A stretch of DNA of 64,000 bases from Pseudoroseomonas aestuarii. Its GTDB lineage: Bacteria; Pseudomonadota; Alphaproteobacteria; Acetobacterales; Acetobacteraceae. The stretch is from the NCBI RefSeq assembly GCF_042651065.1, contig NZ_JBHSCH010000006.1, forward strand, positions 62,001 to 126,000, written 5' to 3'. Numbering within the stretch: the first letter of the stretch is position 1; each line of letters begins with the position of its first letter. The notes beneath the pieces are model-generated. The model saw only the letters and a program-made list of their open reading frames with translations. It did not search any database and was not told where the DNA came from. Shown here piece after piece: positions 50,609 to 59,353 of the stretch. Position numbers and translations under genes: made by a program.

Positions 50609-52357
50609 TCAGTTCCTCCGCAGCATGAAGTCGCGGCCGGCCAGCTTCATGCCGATGGCGACGAGAATGAGCGTGATGGCGAGCAGCAGCCCGCCGAAGG
50701 CCGCCAGCACCTCGAAATTGCCGGCCTCGCTGAGGTCGTAGAGCAGCACCGACATGGTGCGCGTGCGCGGCCCCACCAGGAACACCGCCGCCGACAGCTC
50801 GCGCGAGGCGACGATGAAGACGATCAGCCAGCCGCCGATGAGGCTGCGGCTGATCAGCGGCGCGGTGATGCGCCGGATGGTCAGCAGCCGCCCGCCGCCC
50901 AGGATGCGCGAGGCCTCCTCCATCTCCGGGTGCACGGCGCGCACCGCGGCGGAGGAGTTGGCGAAGGCGATGGGCAGGAAGCGCGCGGTGAAGGCCAGGA
51001 TGATGATCAGCGCCGTGCCATAGAGCGCCACCGGCGGCGCCGCGTAGGCGGCGTAGAAGCCGATCGCCATGACGATGCCGGGGATGACGAAGGGCGCCAT
51101 GGCCAGGAAGCCCAGCGCCGAGCCGAAGGGCACCAGCCGCCGCGCCACGATGTAGGCCACCAGCACCGCGATGATCACCGCCGCCGTCGCCGAGGCGGCC
51201 GAGAACCACAGCGTGTTCCAGATGGAGGTGAGCGCCATCTCGTGCCGGAACAGCAGGTAGGCGTAGTTGTCCAGCGTCAGGTTGGCGAGCGAGAGGCCGC
51301 GCCCCCAGGCCTTGGCGAAGGAGGCCTGCAGCAGCACCACCAGCGGCATCAGCACCGAGAGAGCGCCGACGAACACGCAGTAGCCGAGCACCGCCCAGCG
51401 CCAGCCACCGAGGCGGATCGGCCGCCGCTCGCCGCCCTTGCCGGTCTGCGAGACGAAGCCCTTGCGCGCCAGCAGCAGCTTCTGCACCGCGATCATGCCG
51501 ATGGTGATGAGCAGCAGCGGCATGGCGTAGGCCGCCGCCACCTCCACCCGCACCGGATACTCGAAGAACTGCCAGAGCTGTGTGGTGACGACGTTGATGC
51601 GCGCCGGGATGCCGATGATGGCCGGCGTGCCGAACAGCGCCACCGTCTCCAGGAACACCACGATGATGCCGCCCAGCACGGCGGGCCAGACCAGCGGCAG
51701 CGTCACCTTGCGCATCGCCGTCCAGGTGCCGGCGCCGAGGATGTTGGCGGCGTCCTCCATCTCCGAGGAGATCAGGTCGAGCGCCGACTTCACGAAGATG
51801 AAGATCAGCGGGAAGGAGTGCAGCGCGATGACGAGGGCGAGCCCGGCGAAGCTGTAGACGTTGACCAGCGGCGATTCGATGCCCGTCAGCCAGGTCCAGG
51901 CCTGGTTGAGGAAGCCGGAATTCGGCCCCGCCAGCAGGATCCAGCCCACCGCGCCGAGATAGGGCGGCATGATGAAGGCGCCCATCACCATCGCCCAGGT
52001 GAAGCCCTTGCCCGGCATGTCGGTGCGCGAGACCGCCCAGGCCATCGGCACCGCGAAGATCACCGAGAAGAAGGAGGAGAGCGCGCCCAGCATCAGCGAG
52101 TTGCCGAGCGCCTCCAGGTAGCGCACGCGGCCATAGGCGGTGGCGTAGTTGGAGAGGGTGAAGGCGCCGGTGCCCTGCTCCTCGAAGGAGACGACCAGCA
52201 GCTTGCCGATCGGCACCGCCACCAGGAACAGCAGCGTGGCCACCAGCAGGACCCAGAGCAGGTTGGAGGGCTCCAGGTAGCGCAGGCGCCTGAGCAACCC
52301 TGGCCGCCGCGCCTCCAGCGCGGCGGGCTTGGGCAGGATGGCGGCGGAATCCGTCAT
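50609..52357 (-). CDS. ABC transporter permease, two fused MetI domains (FbpB type)
   Basis: 582 residues, about 12 membrane helices in two homologous halves (~30-300 and ~330-580). Two EAA loops: SSEMEDAANILGAGTWTAMRKVTLPLVWP and HPEMEEASRILGGGRLLTIRRITAPLISR. Fused permeases of this type serve Fe(III) and related importers. Follows the binding proteins and precedes the ATPase. Confidence 0.93.
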   Translation of the reverse strand: MTDSAAILPKPAALEARRPGLLRRLRYLEPSNLLWVLLVATLLFLVAVPIGKLLVVSFEEQGTGAFTLSNYATAYGRVRYLEALGNSLMLGALSSFFSVIFAVPMAWAVSRTDMPGKGFTWAMVMGAFIMPPYLGAVGWILLAGPNSGFLNQAWTWLTGIESPLVNVYSFAGLALVIALHSFPLIFIFVKSALDLISSEMEDAANILGAGTWTAMRKVTLPLVWPAVLGGIIVVFLETVALFGTPAIIGIPARINVVTTQLWQFFEYPVRVEVAAAYAMPLLLITIGMIAVQKLLLARKGFVSQTGKGGERRPIRLGGWRWAVLGYCVFVGALSVLMPLVVLLQASFAKAWGRGLSLANLTLDNYAYLLFRHEMALTSIWNTLWFSAASATAAVIIAVLVAYIVARRLVPFGSALGFLAMAPFVIPGIVMAIGFYAAYAAPPVALYGTALIIILAFTARFLPIAFANSSAAVRAVHPEMEEASRILGGGRLLTIRRITAPLISRSLIGGWLIVFIVASRELSAAVFLVGPRTRTMSVLLYDLSEAGNFEVLAAFGGLLLAITLILVAIGMKLAGRDFMLRRN

Positions 52358-52391
52358 GCGGTCGCCTCTCCCTCGCGGTTGGTGTGCGTGT

Positions 52392-53450
52392 TCAGATGCC
52401 GAAGGTGTCGCGCCATTGTTCCTTCACCTCCGTCACGCCGGTTTCGATCTCCTGCGGCGTGGGCATGATGATCTTGATGGATTCGAGCGGCTTCGCGCCC
52501 TCGGGCGGCGGCACGTCGCCGCGCAGGGACTCCGAGAAGTACTTGCGGGTGACACGGAAGTATTCTGGGCCGGTGGCGAATTCCATGAACAGCTTCGCCG
52601 CGTTCGGGTGTGGCGCGTTCTTCTGGATGCAGCTCGGCGAGGGCACCACCACCGTGCCGTCGGTCGGGTAGATCAGCTCCTGCGGATTGCCGCGCGAGAT
52701 CGACAGCAGCGCGGTGGCCGAGGGCACGGCGACGCCGATGCTGCGCTCGCCCGCGTTCAGCGCCGTCACCGGGTCGATGCTGGAGCGGCCGATCTGCGGC
52801 CGGTTCTTCTCCAGCTTGGTGAAGTACTCCCAGCCATACATCTTGCGCATCAGCACGGCCCAGGCGCCGATGGCGCCGCTGAAGCCCGGGTGTCCCACCG
52901 CCATCTTGCCGCGCCACTTCGGGTCCAGCAGGTCCTGCCAGCTCTTCGGCGCCTCCGCCGCCGGCACCTGCCCGGTGTGGCGGGAGAGCAGGTGCACGCC
53001 GATGTAGAAGACGTGGAACTGGCCGTCCGGGTCGCCGGCCTTGCGGGCGAACTCCAGCAGGCCGGCGGCGTTCTGCGGGGTGTAGGCCATCAGCCGCCCC
53101 TGCCGCTTGAGGAAGGTGGAGTGGCTGTAGTCGACCGAGCTGAACACGTCGCACTGCGCCACGCCCGCGCGGATGTCCTGCGAAAGCCGCTGGAACGCCA
53201 CCTGCGAGGTGCTGCGCACCACGTTGACATGCACGCCCGGGTAGCGCTCGCCGAAGGCGCGGCCCACCGCCTCGGAGGTCTCGGCGCTCTGCTGGCCGGA
53301 ATACCAGGTGACCTGGCCTTCCCGCTTCGCGGCCTCGTACAGCTCGCGCTCATGCGCCGGCAGGTCCTGGGCGGCGGCGCGCATCGCGGCGCCGCCGCTG
53401 CCGATGATGGCGGCACTGGCCAACAGGCCACGCCGGCTGATCCCTTGCAT
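52392..53450 (-). CDS. ABC substrate-binding protein (family 1, iron-type), paralogue A
   Basis: 352 residues from MQGISRRGLLASAAIIGSG, a Tat signal, cleavage near AAAQD (residue ~28). GGGAGAG before the ATG. Blocks: LYEAAKREGQVTWYSGQ, VNVVRSTSQVAFQRLSQDI, SWQDLLDPKWRGKMAVGHPGFSGAIGAW and IGRSSIDPVTALNAGERSIGVAVPSATALLSISRG. Strongly similar to the next gene throughout, indicating tandem duplication. Serves the fused permease downstream. Confidence 0.9.
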   Translation of the reverse strand: MQGISRRGLLASAAIIGSGGAAMRAAAQDLPAHERELYEAAKREGQVTWYSGQQSAETSEAVGRAFGERYPGVHVNVVRSTSQVAFQRLSQDIRAGVAQCDVFSSVDYSHSTFLKRQGRLMAYTPQNAAGLLEFARKAGDPDGQFHVFYIGVHLLSRHTGQVPAAEAPKSWQDLLDPKWRGKMAVGHPGFSGAIGAWAVLMRKMYGWEYFTKLEKNRPQIGRSSIDPVTALNAGERSIGVAVPSATALLSISRGNPQELIYPTDGTVVVPSPSCIQKNAPHPNAAKLFMEFATGPEYFRVTRKYFSESLRGDVPPPEGAKPLESIKIIMPTPQEIETGVTEVKEQWRDTFGI

Positions 53451-53518
53451 CGTCTCTCTCCCTCTCATTGCTTCTTGGCAGTCCGCCCCGGCGTCGTTGC
53501 ACCGGGGGGGTCATCAGA

Positions 53519-54574
53519 TCAGACGCCGAAGGTGTCGCGCCAGAGTTCCTTCACCTCCTGCCCGTCCCGTTCCAGCGCCTTGGGATCGGCGGTGATCAGC
53601 GGCACCTCGTCGAGCGGGCGGGAACCGGGGGGCGGCGGCACCTCGGGGCGCAGCGACTCGCTGAAGAAGGGCCGGGTCACGGCGTAGTAGGTCGGGCTGG
53701 TCATGAACTCCATGAACAGCTTGGCGGCGTTCGGGTGCGGCGCGTCCTTCAGCGCGCCGCTCGGCGCCGGCACCATCAGCGTGCCGTCCGTCGGATAGAT
53801 CAGCGTGATCGGGTTGCCGCGCGAGATGGACAGCAGCGTGGTGGCGGAGGGGATGGCGGCGCCGATCTGCCGCTCCCCCGCGTTCAGCATCGTCACCGGG
53901 TCGGCGCTGGAGCGGCCGATCTGCGGCTGGTTCTTCTCCAGCGCCTTGAAGTAGTCCCAGCCGTACTTCTCGCGCATCGCCAGGCACCAGGAGGTGATGG
54001 CGCCGCTGTAGCCCGGATGGCCGACGGCGATCCGGCCGCGCCATTTCGGGTCGGTCAGCTCCTTCCAGCTCTTCGGCGCCTCGGCCTCCGAGACGTCCGT
54101 ACTGCGCCGCGCCATCAGGAACAGGCCGAGATAGGTGACCTGGAAGTGCCCGTCCGGATCGCCCGCCTCCTTGGCGGCGCGGATCAGCCCCTCCGCATTG
54201 TGCGGCTTGTAAGGCATCAGCCGGCCCTGCCGCTTCAGGTAGGCGGCGTGGCTGTGGTCGGTGGAGCTGAACACGTCGCATTGCGCGACGCCGGCGCGCA
54301 TGTCCTGCGCCAGCCGCTGGAACGCCACCTGCGAGGTGCTGCGCACCACGTTGACGGTGATGCCGGGGAAGCGCTCGGTGAAGCCGCGCCCGATCGCCTG
54401 CGAGGGCTCGGCCTGGTACTGGCCGGTGTACCAGGTGATCTGCCCTTCCCGCTTCGCCGCCTCGTAGAGCTCCTTCTCGTGCGGCCGCAGCTCCTGCGCC
54501 GCCGCGGGGGCGAGGCGCGCCATGGCGCCACCGGCGGCGAGCCCCAGCATCAGGCGCCTGTTCAGGATCATCAT
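53519..54574 (-). CDS. ABC substrate-binding protein (family 1, iron-type), paralogue B
   Basis: 351 residues; the start MMILNRRLMLGLAAGGAM is set by GGGAGG about 8 nt upstream. Signal peptide to about AAAQE (~27). Nearly colinear with paralogue A: YEAAKREGQITWYTGQ, VNVVRSTSQVAFQRLAQDM, DPKWRGRIAVGHPGYSGAITSW, IGRSSADPVTMLNAGERQIGAAIPS. Preceded by the 29-bp palindromic repeats. Two paralogues in one operon suggests two related ligands for one transporter. Confidence 0.9.
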   Translation of the reverse strand: MMILNRRLMLGLAAGGAMARLAPAAAQELRPHEKELYEAAKREGQITWYTGQYQAEPSQAIGRGFTERFPGITVNVVRSTSQVAFQRLAQDMRAGVAQCDVFSSTDHSHAAYLKRQGRLMPYKPHNAEGLIRAAKEAGDPDGHFQVTYLGLFLMARRSTDVSEAEAPKSWKELTDPKWRGRIAVGHPGYSGAITSWCLAMREKYGWDYFKALEKNQPQIGRSSADPVTMLNAGERQIGAAIPSATTLLSISRGNPITLIYPTDGTLMVPAPSGALKDAPHPNAAKLFMEFMTSPTYYAVTRPFFSESLRPEVPPPPGSRPLDEVPLITADPKALERDGQEVKELWRDTFGV

Positions 54575-54644
54575 CGTCATTTCCTCCCTTGTCACGGCGG
54601 GGTGGCGGCTCTGCGTCCGCCTTGCGCGCCCCGCTCGGTGCCAG

Positions 54645-54779
54645 CCCGGCCCTTGGGCCGGGGGTCAACAGCTTCCCGGCCCTTGGGCCGGGGACAACAG
54701 CTTCCCGGCCCTTGGGCCGGGGACAACAGCTTCCCGGCCCTTGGGCCGGGGACGACAGCTTCCTGGCCCTTGGGCCGGG
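54645..54779. repeat. Five tandem 29-30-bp units, each with an 18-bp palindrome
   Basis: Unit CCCGGCCCTTGGGCCGGG plus a spacer like GACAACAGCTT. Copies start at 54645, 54675, 54704, 54733 and 54762 (the first period 30 nt, the rest 29). The palindrome has 8-bp arms CCCGGCCC / GGGCCGGG around TT; only the last copy has one changed base. They fill the gap between the crotonase stop (54788) and the downstream binding-protein start. Could act as strong mRNA hairpins or protein sites. Confidence 0.9.
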
Positions 54780-54787
54780 GAAACAGT

Positions 54788-55597
54788 TCAGCGCCCGGTG
54801 AAGGCCGGCGGCCGCTTCTCCTGGAAGGCGCGGCGGCCCTCGGCGTAGTCGGCGCTGTCGAAGCAGGCGCGGTTCAGCCGCTCCACCAGCGCGTTGTCAC
54901 GCGCCATCGGGTCGCCGGCGATCTGGTCGATCGCCACCTTCGACGCCTCCACCGAGAGCGGGGCGTTGCGCGCGATCTGCAACGCCAGCTCGGTCACGGT
55001 GGCCTCCAGCGCCTCGGGCGGCACCACGCGGTTGATCAGCCCGCAGGCCAGCGCCTCCGCGGCGTCGAGCTGGCGGCCGGTGAACAGGATCTCCTTGGCC
55101 ATGGCCGGCCCCGCCAGCGCCACCAGCCGCGAGAGGCTCTCATAGCCATAGGCGATGCCGAGCTTCGCGGCGGGAATGCCGAAGCGGCTGTCGGCCGAGG
55201 CGATGCGCAGATCGGCCATCAGCGCCGTGGCGTAGCCGCCGCCGATGCAGAAGCCCTGGATCATCGCGATCAGCGGCTTGCGCAGCCCTTCGAGCCTGCG
55301 GCGCGCCTCGCCGCTGCGGCGGCCATATTCCTGCTGCGCCGCCGCATCGGCGCGCACGCGGTCGAACTCGCTGATGTCGGCGCCGGAGGCGAAGGCCTTG
55401 CCGCCCGCCCCGTGCATCACCACCACGCGCACCGCGTCGTCTGCGGCGAAGTCGTCGGCCGCGGCGGCGATCGCGTCCCACATGGCGAGCGAGATGGCGT
55501 TGCGCTTCTCCGGCTGGTTGATGGTCAGCCAGCCGATGCCGTCCTGCTTGCGGGTGAGGATCTTGTTGGTGGCGTCAGGGGAAAACTGAATGTTCAT
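54788..55597 (-). CDS. Enoyl-CoA hydratase/isomerase (crotonase) family protein
   Basis: 269 residues. Oxyanion-hole blocks AFASGADISEF and MIQGFCIGGGYATALMADLRIAS are intact. At the sites of the two hydratase Glu residues the sequence reads FGIPAAKLGIAYGYESLSRL: the first is replaced by Ala, so simple water addition is doubtful. C-terminal LTRVVPPE-like NRVVPPEALEATV present. Upstream of the repeat array and binding-protein operon on the same strand; divergent from a GntR gene. Acyl-CoA substrate unknown. Confidence 0.9.
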   Translation of the reverse strand: MNIQFSPDATNKILTRKQDGIGWLTINQPEKRNAISLAMWDAIAAAADDFAADDAVRVVVMHGAGGKAFASGADISEFDRVRADAAAQQEYGRRSGEARRRLEGLRKPLIAMIQGFCIGGGYATALMADLRIASADSRFGIPAAKLGIAYGYESLSRLVALAGPAMAKEILFTGRQLDAAEALACGLINRVVPPEALEATVTELALQIARNAPLSVEASKVAIDQIAGDPMARDNALVERLNRACFDSADYAEGRRAFQEKRPPAFTGR

Positions 55598-55762
55598 GGA
55601 ATGCCGGGCCTTGCTGCAATGCCAGATGCGGTCACGCGCGTCGGGGAAAGGCGCCGGGCCGGAAACCGGCGGGCGGCGTATGGCACCGGCCGCCCTGCTG
55701 GCGATCCGCGCTCTCGGTTCGTTCCTCTCCTGGAGAGGAAGCTTGTCACCGCCCATGCAGGC

Positions 55763-55777
55763 TGTAAACAATAAACA
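55763..55777. promoter_or_regulatory. AT-rich operator-like patch between crotonase and GntR genes
   Basis: TGTAAACAATAAACA, with a repeated TAAACA, is the only AT-rich stretch in this 210-bp divergent region, 31 bp before the GntR ATG. A likely place for promoter or autoregulator binding, but only weakly symmetric. Confidence 0.35.
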
Positions 55778-55807
55778 CCGCCCGATCATGCGGGAGAGGA
55801 AGCGCCC

Positions 55808-56629
55808 ATGTCGCAGCGAGAGGCCAACGGCCCGGACGGGGTCCTGGCATCCACCGGCGAGGCCCAAGGCCAGGACAGCGGCGTCTCGGCGCTGCGGGCG
55901 CGCATCGCGGCGCGGCAGCCGCTGGGCCGCAGCGTGCAGGCGGCGCTGGAACGGTTGATCGAAAGCGGCGCGCTGCCCCCCGGGGCGCGGCTGAACGAGG
56001 TGGCGCTGGCGGCGCAGCTCGGCGTCAGCCGCGGCCCGGTGCGCGAGGCGGCGCGTGCGCTGGAGAAGGATGGCCTCGTCACCGTCATCCTCAACCGCGG
56101 CGCCTTCGTCCGCAGCCTCGGGATGGAGGAGGCGGCGCAGATCTACGAGCTGAACGCGGTGCTGTTCGGCCATGCCGCCGCGCTGCTGGCCGAGAGGCTG
56201 AAGGGCCGGCGCGACGGCCCGGAGGCCGCCACGCTGCGCGCGACGGTGGCGCGCATGGACCACGCCGTGGAACAGGGTGCGCTCGAGGCCTTCTTCACCG
56301 ACAACGCGCTGTTCCACCAGCAGATCGTCGGCCTCTGCGGCAACCAGCCGCTGCAGGCCGTCTATCTGGAGCACACGCGCAAGCTGCTGCTGCTGCGCCG
56401 CCGCTCCTTCGACGCCGCCGGCAACATGCGGGTGGCCAATGCCGAACACCATCGCCTGCTGGCCAGCATCCTGGCCGGAAAGGCCGAGCCGGCGCGGCGC
56501 CACGCGGAGGCGCACACGCGCGCCGGCCGGGCCCGCTACCTGGCCGCCATCGCGCAGGGCAACGCGGCGGCGGAGACCACCGACACGCCCCATGAACAGC
56601 ACAACGGGAAGGAAACGCCATGCTGCTGA
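55808..56629 (+). CDS. GntR family regulator with FCD domain
   Basis: 273 residues. Unusual ~35-residue Gly/Gln-rich N-terminal extension, then wHTH with LNEVALAAQLGVSRGPVREAARALEKDGLV (recognition helix SRGPVREAA), then an FCD helical domain with NALFHQQIVGLCGN, EHHRLLASILAG and HAEAHTRAGR supplying candidate metal-binding His. GGGAGAGG before the ATG. Divergent from the crotonase-ABC block and overlapping the TIM-barrel gene; probably regulates one or both. Effector unknown. Confidence 0.9.
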   Translation: MSQREANGPDGVLASTGEAQGQDSGVSALRARIAARQPLGRSVQAALERLIESGALPPGARLNEVALAAQLGVSRGPVREAARALEKDGLVTVILNRGAFVRSLGMEEAAQIYELNAVLFGHAAALLAERLKGRRDGPEAATLRATVARMDHAVEQGALEAFFTDNALFHQQIVGLCGNQPLQAVYLEHTRKLLLLRRRSFDAAGNMRVANAEHHRLLASILAGKAEPARRHAEAHTRAGRARYLAAIAQGNAAAETTDTPHEQHNGKETPCC

Positions 56630-57453
56630 TTGACCGGATCGGCGTCGATATCGGCCGCCGCCTGCGGCTGGAGGACGCCATCGACTGGGCGGCCGAGAAC
56701 CAGGTCCGCTACATCGACATCCAGCTCGACACCGGCGCCAACCGGGTGAACGAGTTCGACGACGCGCGCGCCGCCGCGATCCGCGAGCAGGCGGCGCGGC
56801 GCGGCGTGACGCTCGGCCTGCACACCCTCTCGGCGGTGAACGTGGCGGAATACTCGCCCTTCCTGTCGGAGGCGGTGGATGCCTACATGCGCGCCTATAT
56901 CGACCTCGCGCCGAAGCTGGGCGCGGAATGGATCGTGGTGCATGCGGGCTACCACTTCACCGCCGACGTGAAGCCGCGCATGGAGGCGGGGCTCGAGCGC
57001 CTGAAGCGCATGGTGGGCCATGCCGAGGAACGCGGCGCGCTGCTGCTGCTGGAGAACCTCAACAAGGAGCCCGAGGACGCCGAGGTGCACTACCTGGCGC
57101 ACACCATCGAGGAGTGGCGCTACTACTACGACCGGATCAACTCGCCGGCCTTCGCGCTCTCCTTCACCGCCAATCACGCACATCTGATGCCGGACGGGGT
57201 GGAGGGCTTCGTCGATGCCATCCCGCTGGAGCGCGTGGCGGAGGTGCGGCTGGCCGACTGCTTCCGCAACGGGCATGAGCAGCACCTGCTGCCCGGCCAG
57301 GGCGATTTCGACTTCGGCGCGATGTTCGCGCTCCTGGAGCGGCGCGGCTTCAAGGGCCACTACATGAACGCCTTCGGCACGCTGGACGACATGCAGAAGG
57401 CCCGGCACGACATGGTGGCCATGGCACGGGAGGCCGGCGCCCCGGTCACCTGA
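56620..57453 (+). CDS. Sugar phosphate isomerase/epimerase-like TIM barrel
   Basis: 277 residues, AP-endonuclease-2/xylose-isomerase-like TIM barrel. Strand-end residues consistent with a divalent metal: VVHAGYHF, LLLENLNKEP, FTANHAHLMPDG (His pair), RLADCFRNGHEQHL and GQGDFDFG. Start overlaps the GntR stop by 10 nt with GGAAGG upstream. Isomerises or epimerises a small sugar or oxoacid; substrate unknown. Confidence 0.87.
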   Translation: MLLIDRIGVDIGRRLRLEDAIDWAAENQVRYIDIQLDTGANRVNEFDDARAAAIREQAARRGVTLGLHTLSAVNVAEYSPFLSEAVDAYMRAYIDLAPKLGAEWIVVHAGYHFTADVKPRMEAGLERLKRMVGHAEERGALLLLENLNKEPEDAEVHYLAHTIEEWRYYYDRINSPAFALSFTANHAHLMPDGVEGFVDAIPLERVAEVRLADCFRNGHEQHLLPGQGDFDFGAMFALLERRGFKGHYMNAFGTLDDMQKARHDMVAMAREAGAPVT

Positions 57454-57577
57454 GGCCTGGCCCATTCCCGAGCCTGCGCAGGAGCCATTCCTGGGGGCGG
57501 TTGGCAAAGCGCCGCGCGGTTGGGTATCACCCACCGCGCGGCGGCGCCTGCCCGCCGACCCAGCACAAGGCCTCAGC

Positions 57578-57823
57578 ATGAGCACCGACACCCCGCCCGA
57601 CCGCCTCTCCAGCAACCCGAAGAGCCCCCATTACGACGCCGCCGCCATCGAGCGCGGCGTGGGTGTCCGCTTCAAGGGCGTCGAGAAGAACAATGTGGAC
57701 GAGTATTGCGTCAGCGAGGGCTGGGTGCGCCTGACCCTCGGCAATTCGGTGGACCGCAAGGGCAACCCGATGACCATGAAGCTCCAGGGCACGGTCGAGC
57801 CCTACTTCCGCGACGCCGGCTGA
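57578..57823 (+). CDS. DUF3297 family protein
   Basis: 81 residues: DRLSSNPKSPHYDAAAIERGVGVRFKGVEK followed by VDEYCVSEGWVRL and KGNPMTMKLQGTVEPYF, the whole-length pattern of DUF3297. Soluble, function unknown, common in proteobacteria. Confidence 0.88.
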   Translation: MSTDTPPDRLSSNPKSPHYDAAAIERGVGVRFKGVEKNNVDEYCVSEGWVRLTLGNSVDRKGNPMTMKLQGTVEPYFRDAG

Positions 57824-57894
57824 GGCGGCGGCCGGCCCCCGGCTCCTCCGCCCCCCTCTGCTCCCTTTCCCCGACACCGCCGAAGGACATGACC

Positions 57895-58677
57895 ATGCGC
57901 CCTGCCCTCCCGCTGCTGCTCTGCCTGCCGCTGCTCGCCTGCGCGCAGGCCGTCTACGAGGTGCCGGTGGCGACGCCGGCGGGGCTGCAGGCGGCGGCGT
58001 CGGAGATCGGCCAGGGGGCGGCGCCGGGCCGTCGCAACCTCTCCGAGGATGAGGCCAAGGCGGCCATCACCCGCGTGGCGCGGCGCTTGGCGCCGGCCGG
58101 CACCGCGGTGTGCCAGGAGATCGGCCGCGGCGCCGGCTGCGAATGGCGCTTCGTCTACGACCCCAGCACCGACCTGAATGCCGCCGCCACCGGCGAGGGC
58201 GTCATCGTCGTGCAGCGCGGCGTGGCCGATTATGCCCGCAACGACGCCGAGATCGCCTTCGTCGTGGCGCACGAGATGGCGCACCACGCCGCCGACCATG
58301 TCCGCTCCACCCAGAGCCGCGCCCAGGCGGGGGCGGCGCTGGGCGGCATCCTGGCCTCGCTGGCCGGCGCCTATGCAGGTCTGGAGACCGGGCAGCTGGC
58401 GCAGACCGCCTCCGGCGTCGGCGCGCAGCTCGGCGTCATCTCCTACAGCAAGGCGCAGGAGCGGGAGGCGGACGTGCTGGGCGCCGCCATCCTGCACCGC
58501 GCCGGCTACGACATCGGCGAGGCGCGGGACATGCTGCTCACCCTGGCCCGCCTCTCCGGCCGGACGGAGACGAGCCGCCTCTCCACCCACCCCGCCGGTC
58601 CGGACCGCATCGCCTCCTTCGACGGGGCGGTGGAGGAGCTGCGGGCCAGCAACTGGCGCCTGGCGCCGCGCCGCTGA
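57895..58677 (+). CDS. M48 family metalloprotease, putative lipoprotein
   Basis: 260 residues. N-terminus MRPALPLLLCLPLLACAQ has a lipobox (LLAC), so outer- or inner-membrane-anchored lipoprotein. Zinc motif HEMAHH (HExxH) in FVVAHEMAHHAADH; third ligand Glu in QEREADVLG. Resembles LoiP/YcaL periplasmic quality-control proteases. ATG at 57895 is favoured by AAGGA 7-8 nt upstream; an ATG two codons earlier is possible. Confidence 0.9.
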   Translation: MRPALPLLLCLPLLACAQAVYEVPVATPAGLQAAASEIGQGAAPGRRNLSEDEAKAAITRVARRLAPAGTAVCQEIGRGAGCEWRFVYDPSTDLNAAATGEGVIVVQRGVADYARNDAEIAFVVAHEMAHHAADHVRSTQSRAQAGAALGGILASLAGAYAGLETGQLAQTASGVGAQLGVISYSKAQEREADVLGAAILHRAGYDIGEARDMLLTLARLSGRTETSRLSTHPAGPDRIASFDGAVEELRASNWRLAPRR

Positions 58678-58688
58678 GGGCCGCCGGG

Positions 58689-59231
58689 ATGACCGAGGAA
58701 ATCACCACCCTCAGCAGCCGCATCGCCTACGAGAACCGCTGGCTGCGGGTGCGCGAGGACCGCATCCGCCGCCGCGACGGCTCGGACGGGCTCTACGGCG
58801 TGGTGGAGCGCAGCGACTTCGTGGTGGTGGTGCCGCTCCAGGACGGCCGCATCACGCTGGTGGAGCAGTACCGCTACCCGATCCGCGCGCGGCAGTGGGA
58901 ACTGCCCATGGGCACCTGGGAGGAGCAGCACGGCCCGGACCTGGCCACGCTCGCCGCCGCCGAGCTGCGCGAGGAAACCGGGCTGGTCGCCGCCAGCCTG
59001 CGGCACGCCGGGCAGATCTTCCAGGGGGCCGGCATCTCCAACCAGCGCGGCCATGTGTTCCTGGCCACCGGGCTGACGCAGGGTGCCCATGAGCGCGAGG
59101 TCTCGGAGCAGGACCTCATCTGCCGCGACTTCAGCCTGGCCGAGATCGAGGCCATGGTGCGCGACAATGTCCTGCAGGATGCCCCCAGCCTGGCGGCGCT
59201 GGGCATGCTGCGGATGCAAAGCTTGCTCTGA
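58689..59231 (+). CDS. Nudix hydrolase, ADP-ribose pyrophosphatase type
   Basis: 180 residues. Nudix helix G-x5-E...REETGL with a short insertion (GTWEEQHG...AAAELREETGLVA), as in ADP-sugar pyrophosphatases. FQGAGISNQRGHVFLATGL follows as in that clade. Splits ADP-ribose or related sugars into AMP and sugar phosphate. 11 nt after the M48 gene. Confidence 0.9.
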   Translation: MTEEITTLSSRIAYENRWLRVREDRIRRRDGSDGLYGVVERSDFVVVVPLQDGRITLVEQYRYPIRARQWELPMGTWEEQHGPDLATLAAAELREETGLVAASLRHAGQIFQGAGISNQRGHVFLATGLTQGAHEREVSEQDLICRDFSLAEIEAMVRDNVLQDAPSLAALGMLRMQSLL

Positions 59232-59239
59232 AGGCGAGA

Positions 59240-59266
59240 AAGCCTCCGGCTTCATCGCTTTTTTGA
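59240..59266 (+). terminator. Weak candidate terminator after Nudix gene
   Basis: AAGCC-TCC-GGCTT stem-loop followed by CATCGC and TTTTTT. Short stem and interrupted U-tract make this only suggestive. Confidence 0.35.
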
Positions 59267-59353
59267 GAAAAATCAGCGGGTTTGTTTTGAAATTGGTCCC
59301 AATCGCGTGAGGTGTGCTTCCGCGCGTCTTAACCCTTCATTAGGGTCGCGCCC

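Noticed and set aside
54645..54779. CRISPR array
   Set aside because: Repeats are contiguous with constant short spacers of the same sequence; no unique spacers and no cas genes.
54589..54801. Open frame through the palindromic repeats encoding a Pro/Gly/Leu repeat peptide
   Set aside because: Created by the tandem DNA repeat reading in frame; no RBS and no other support.
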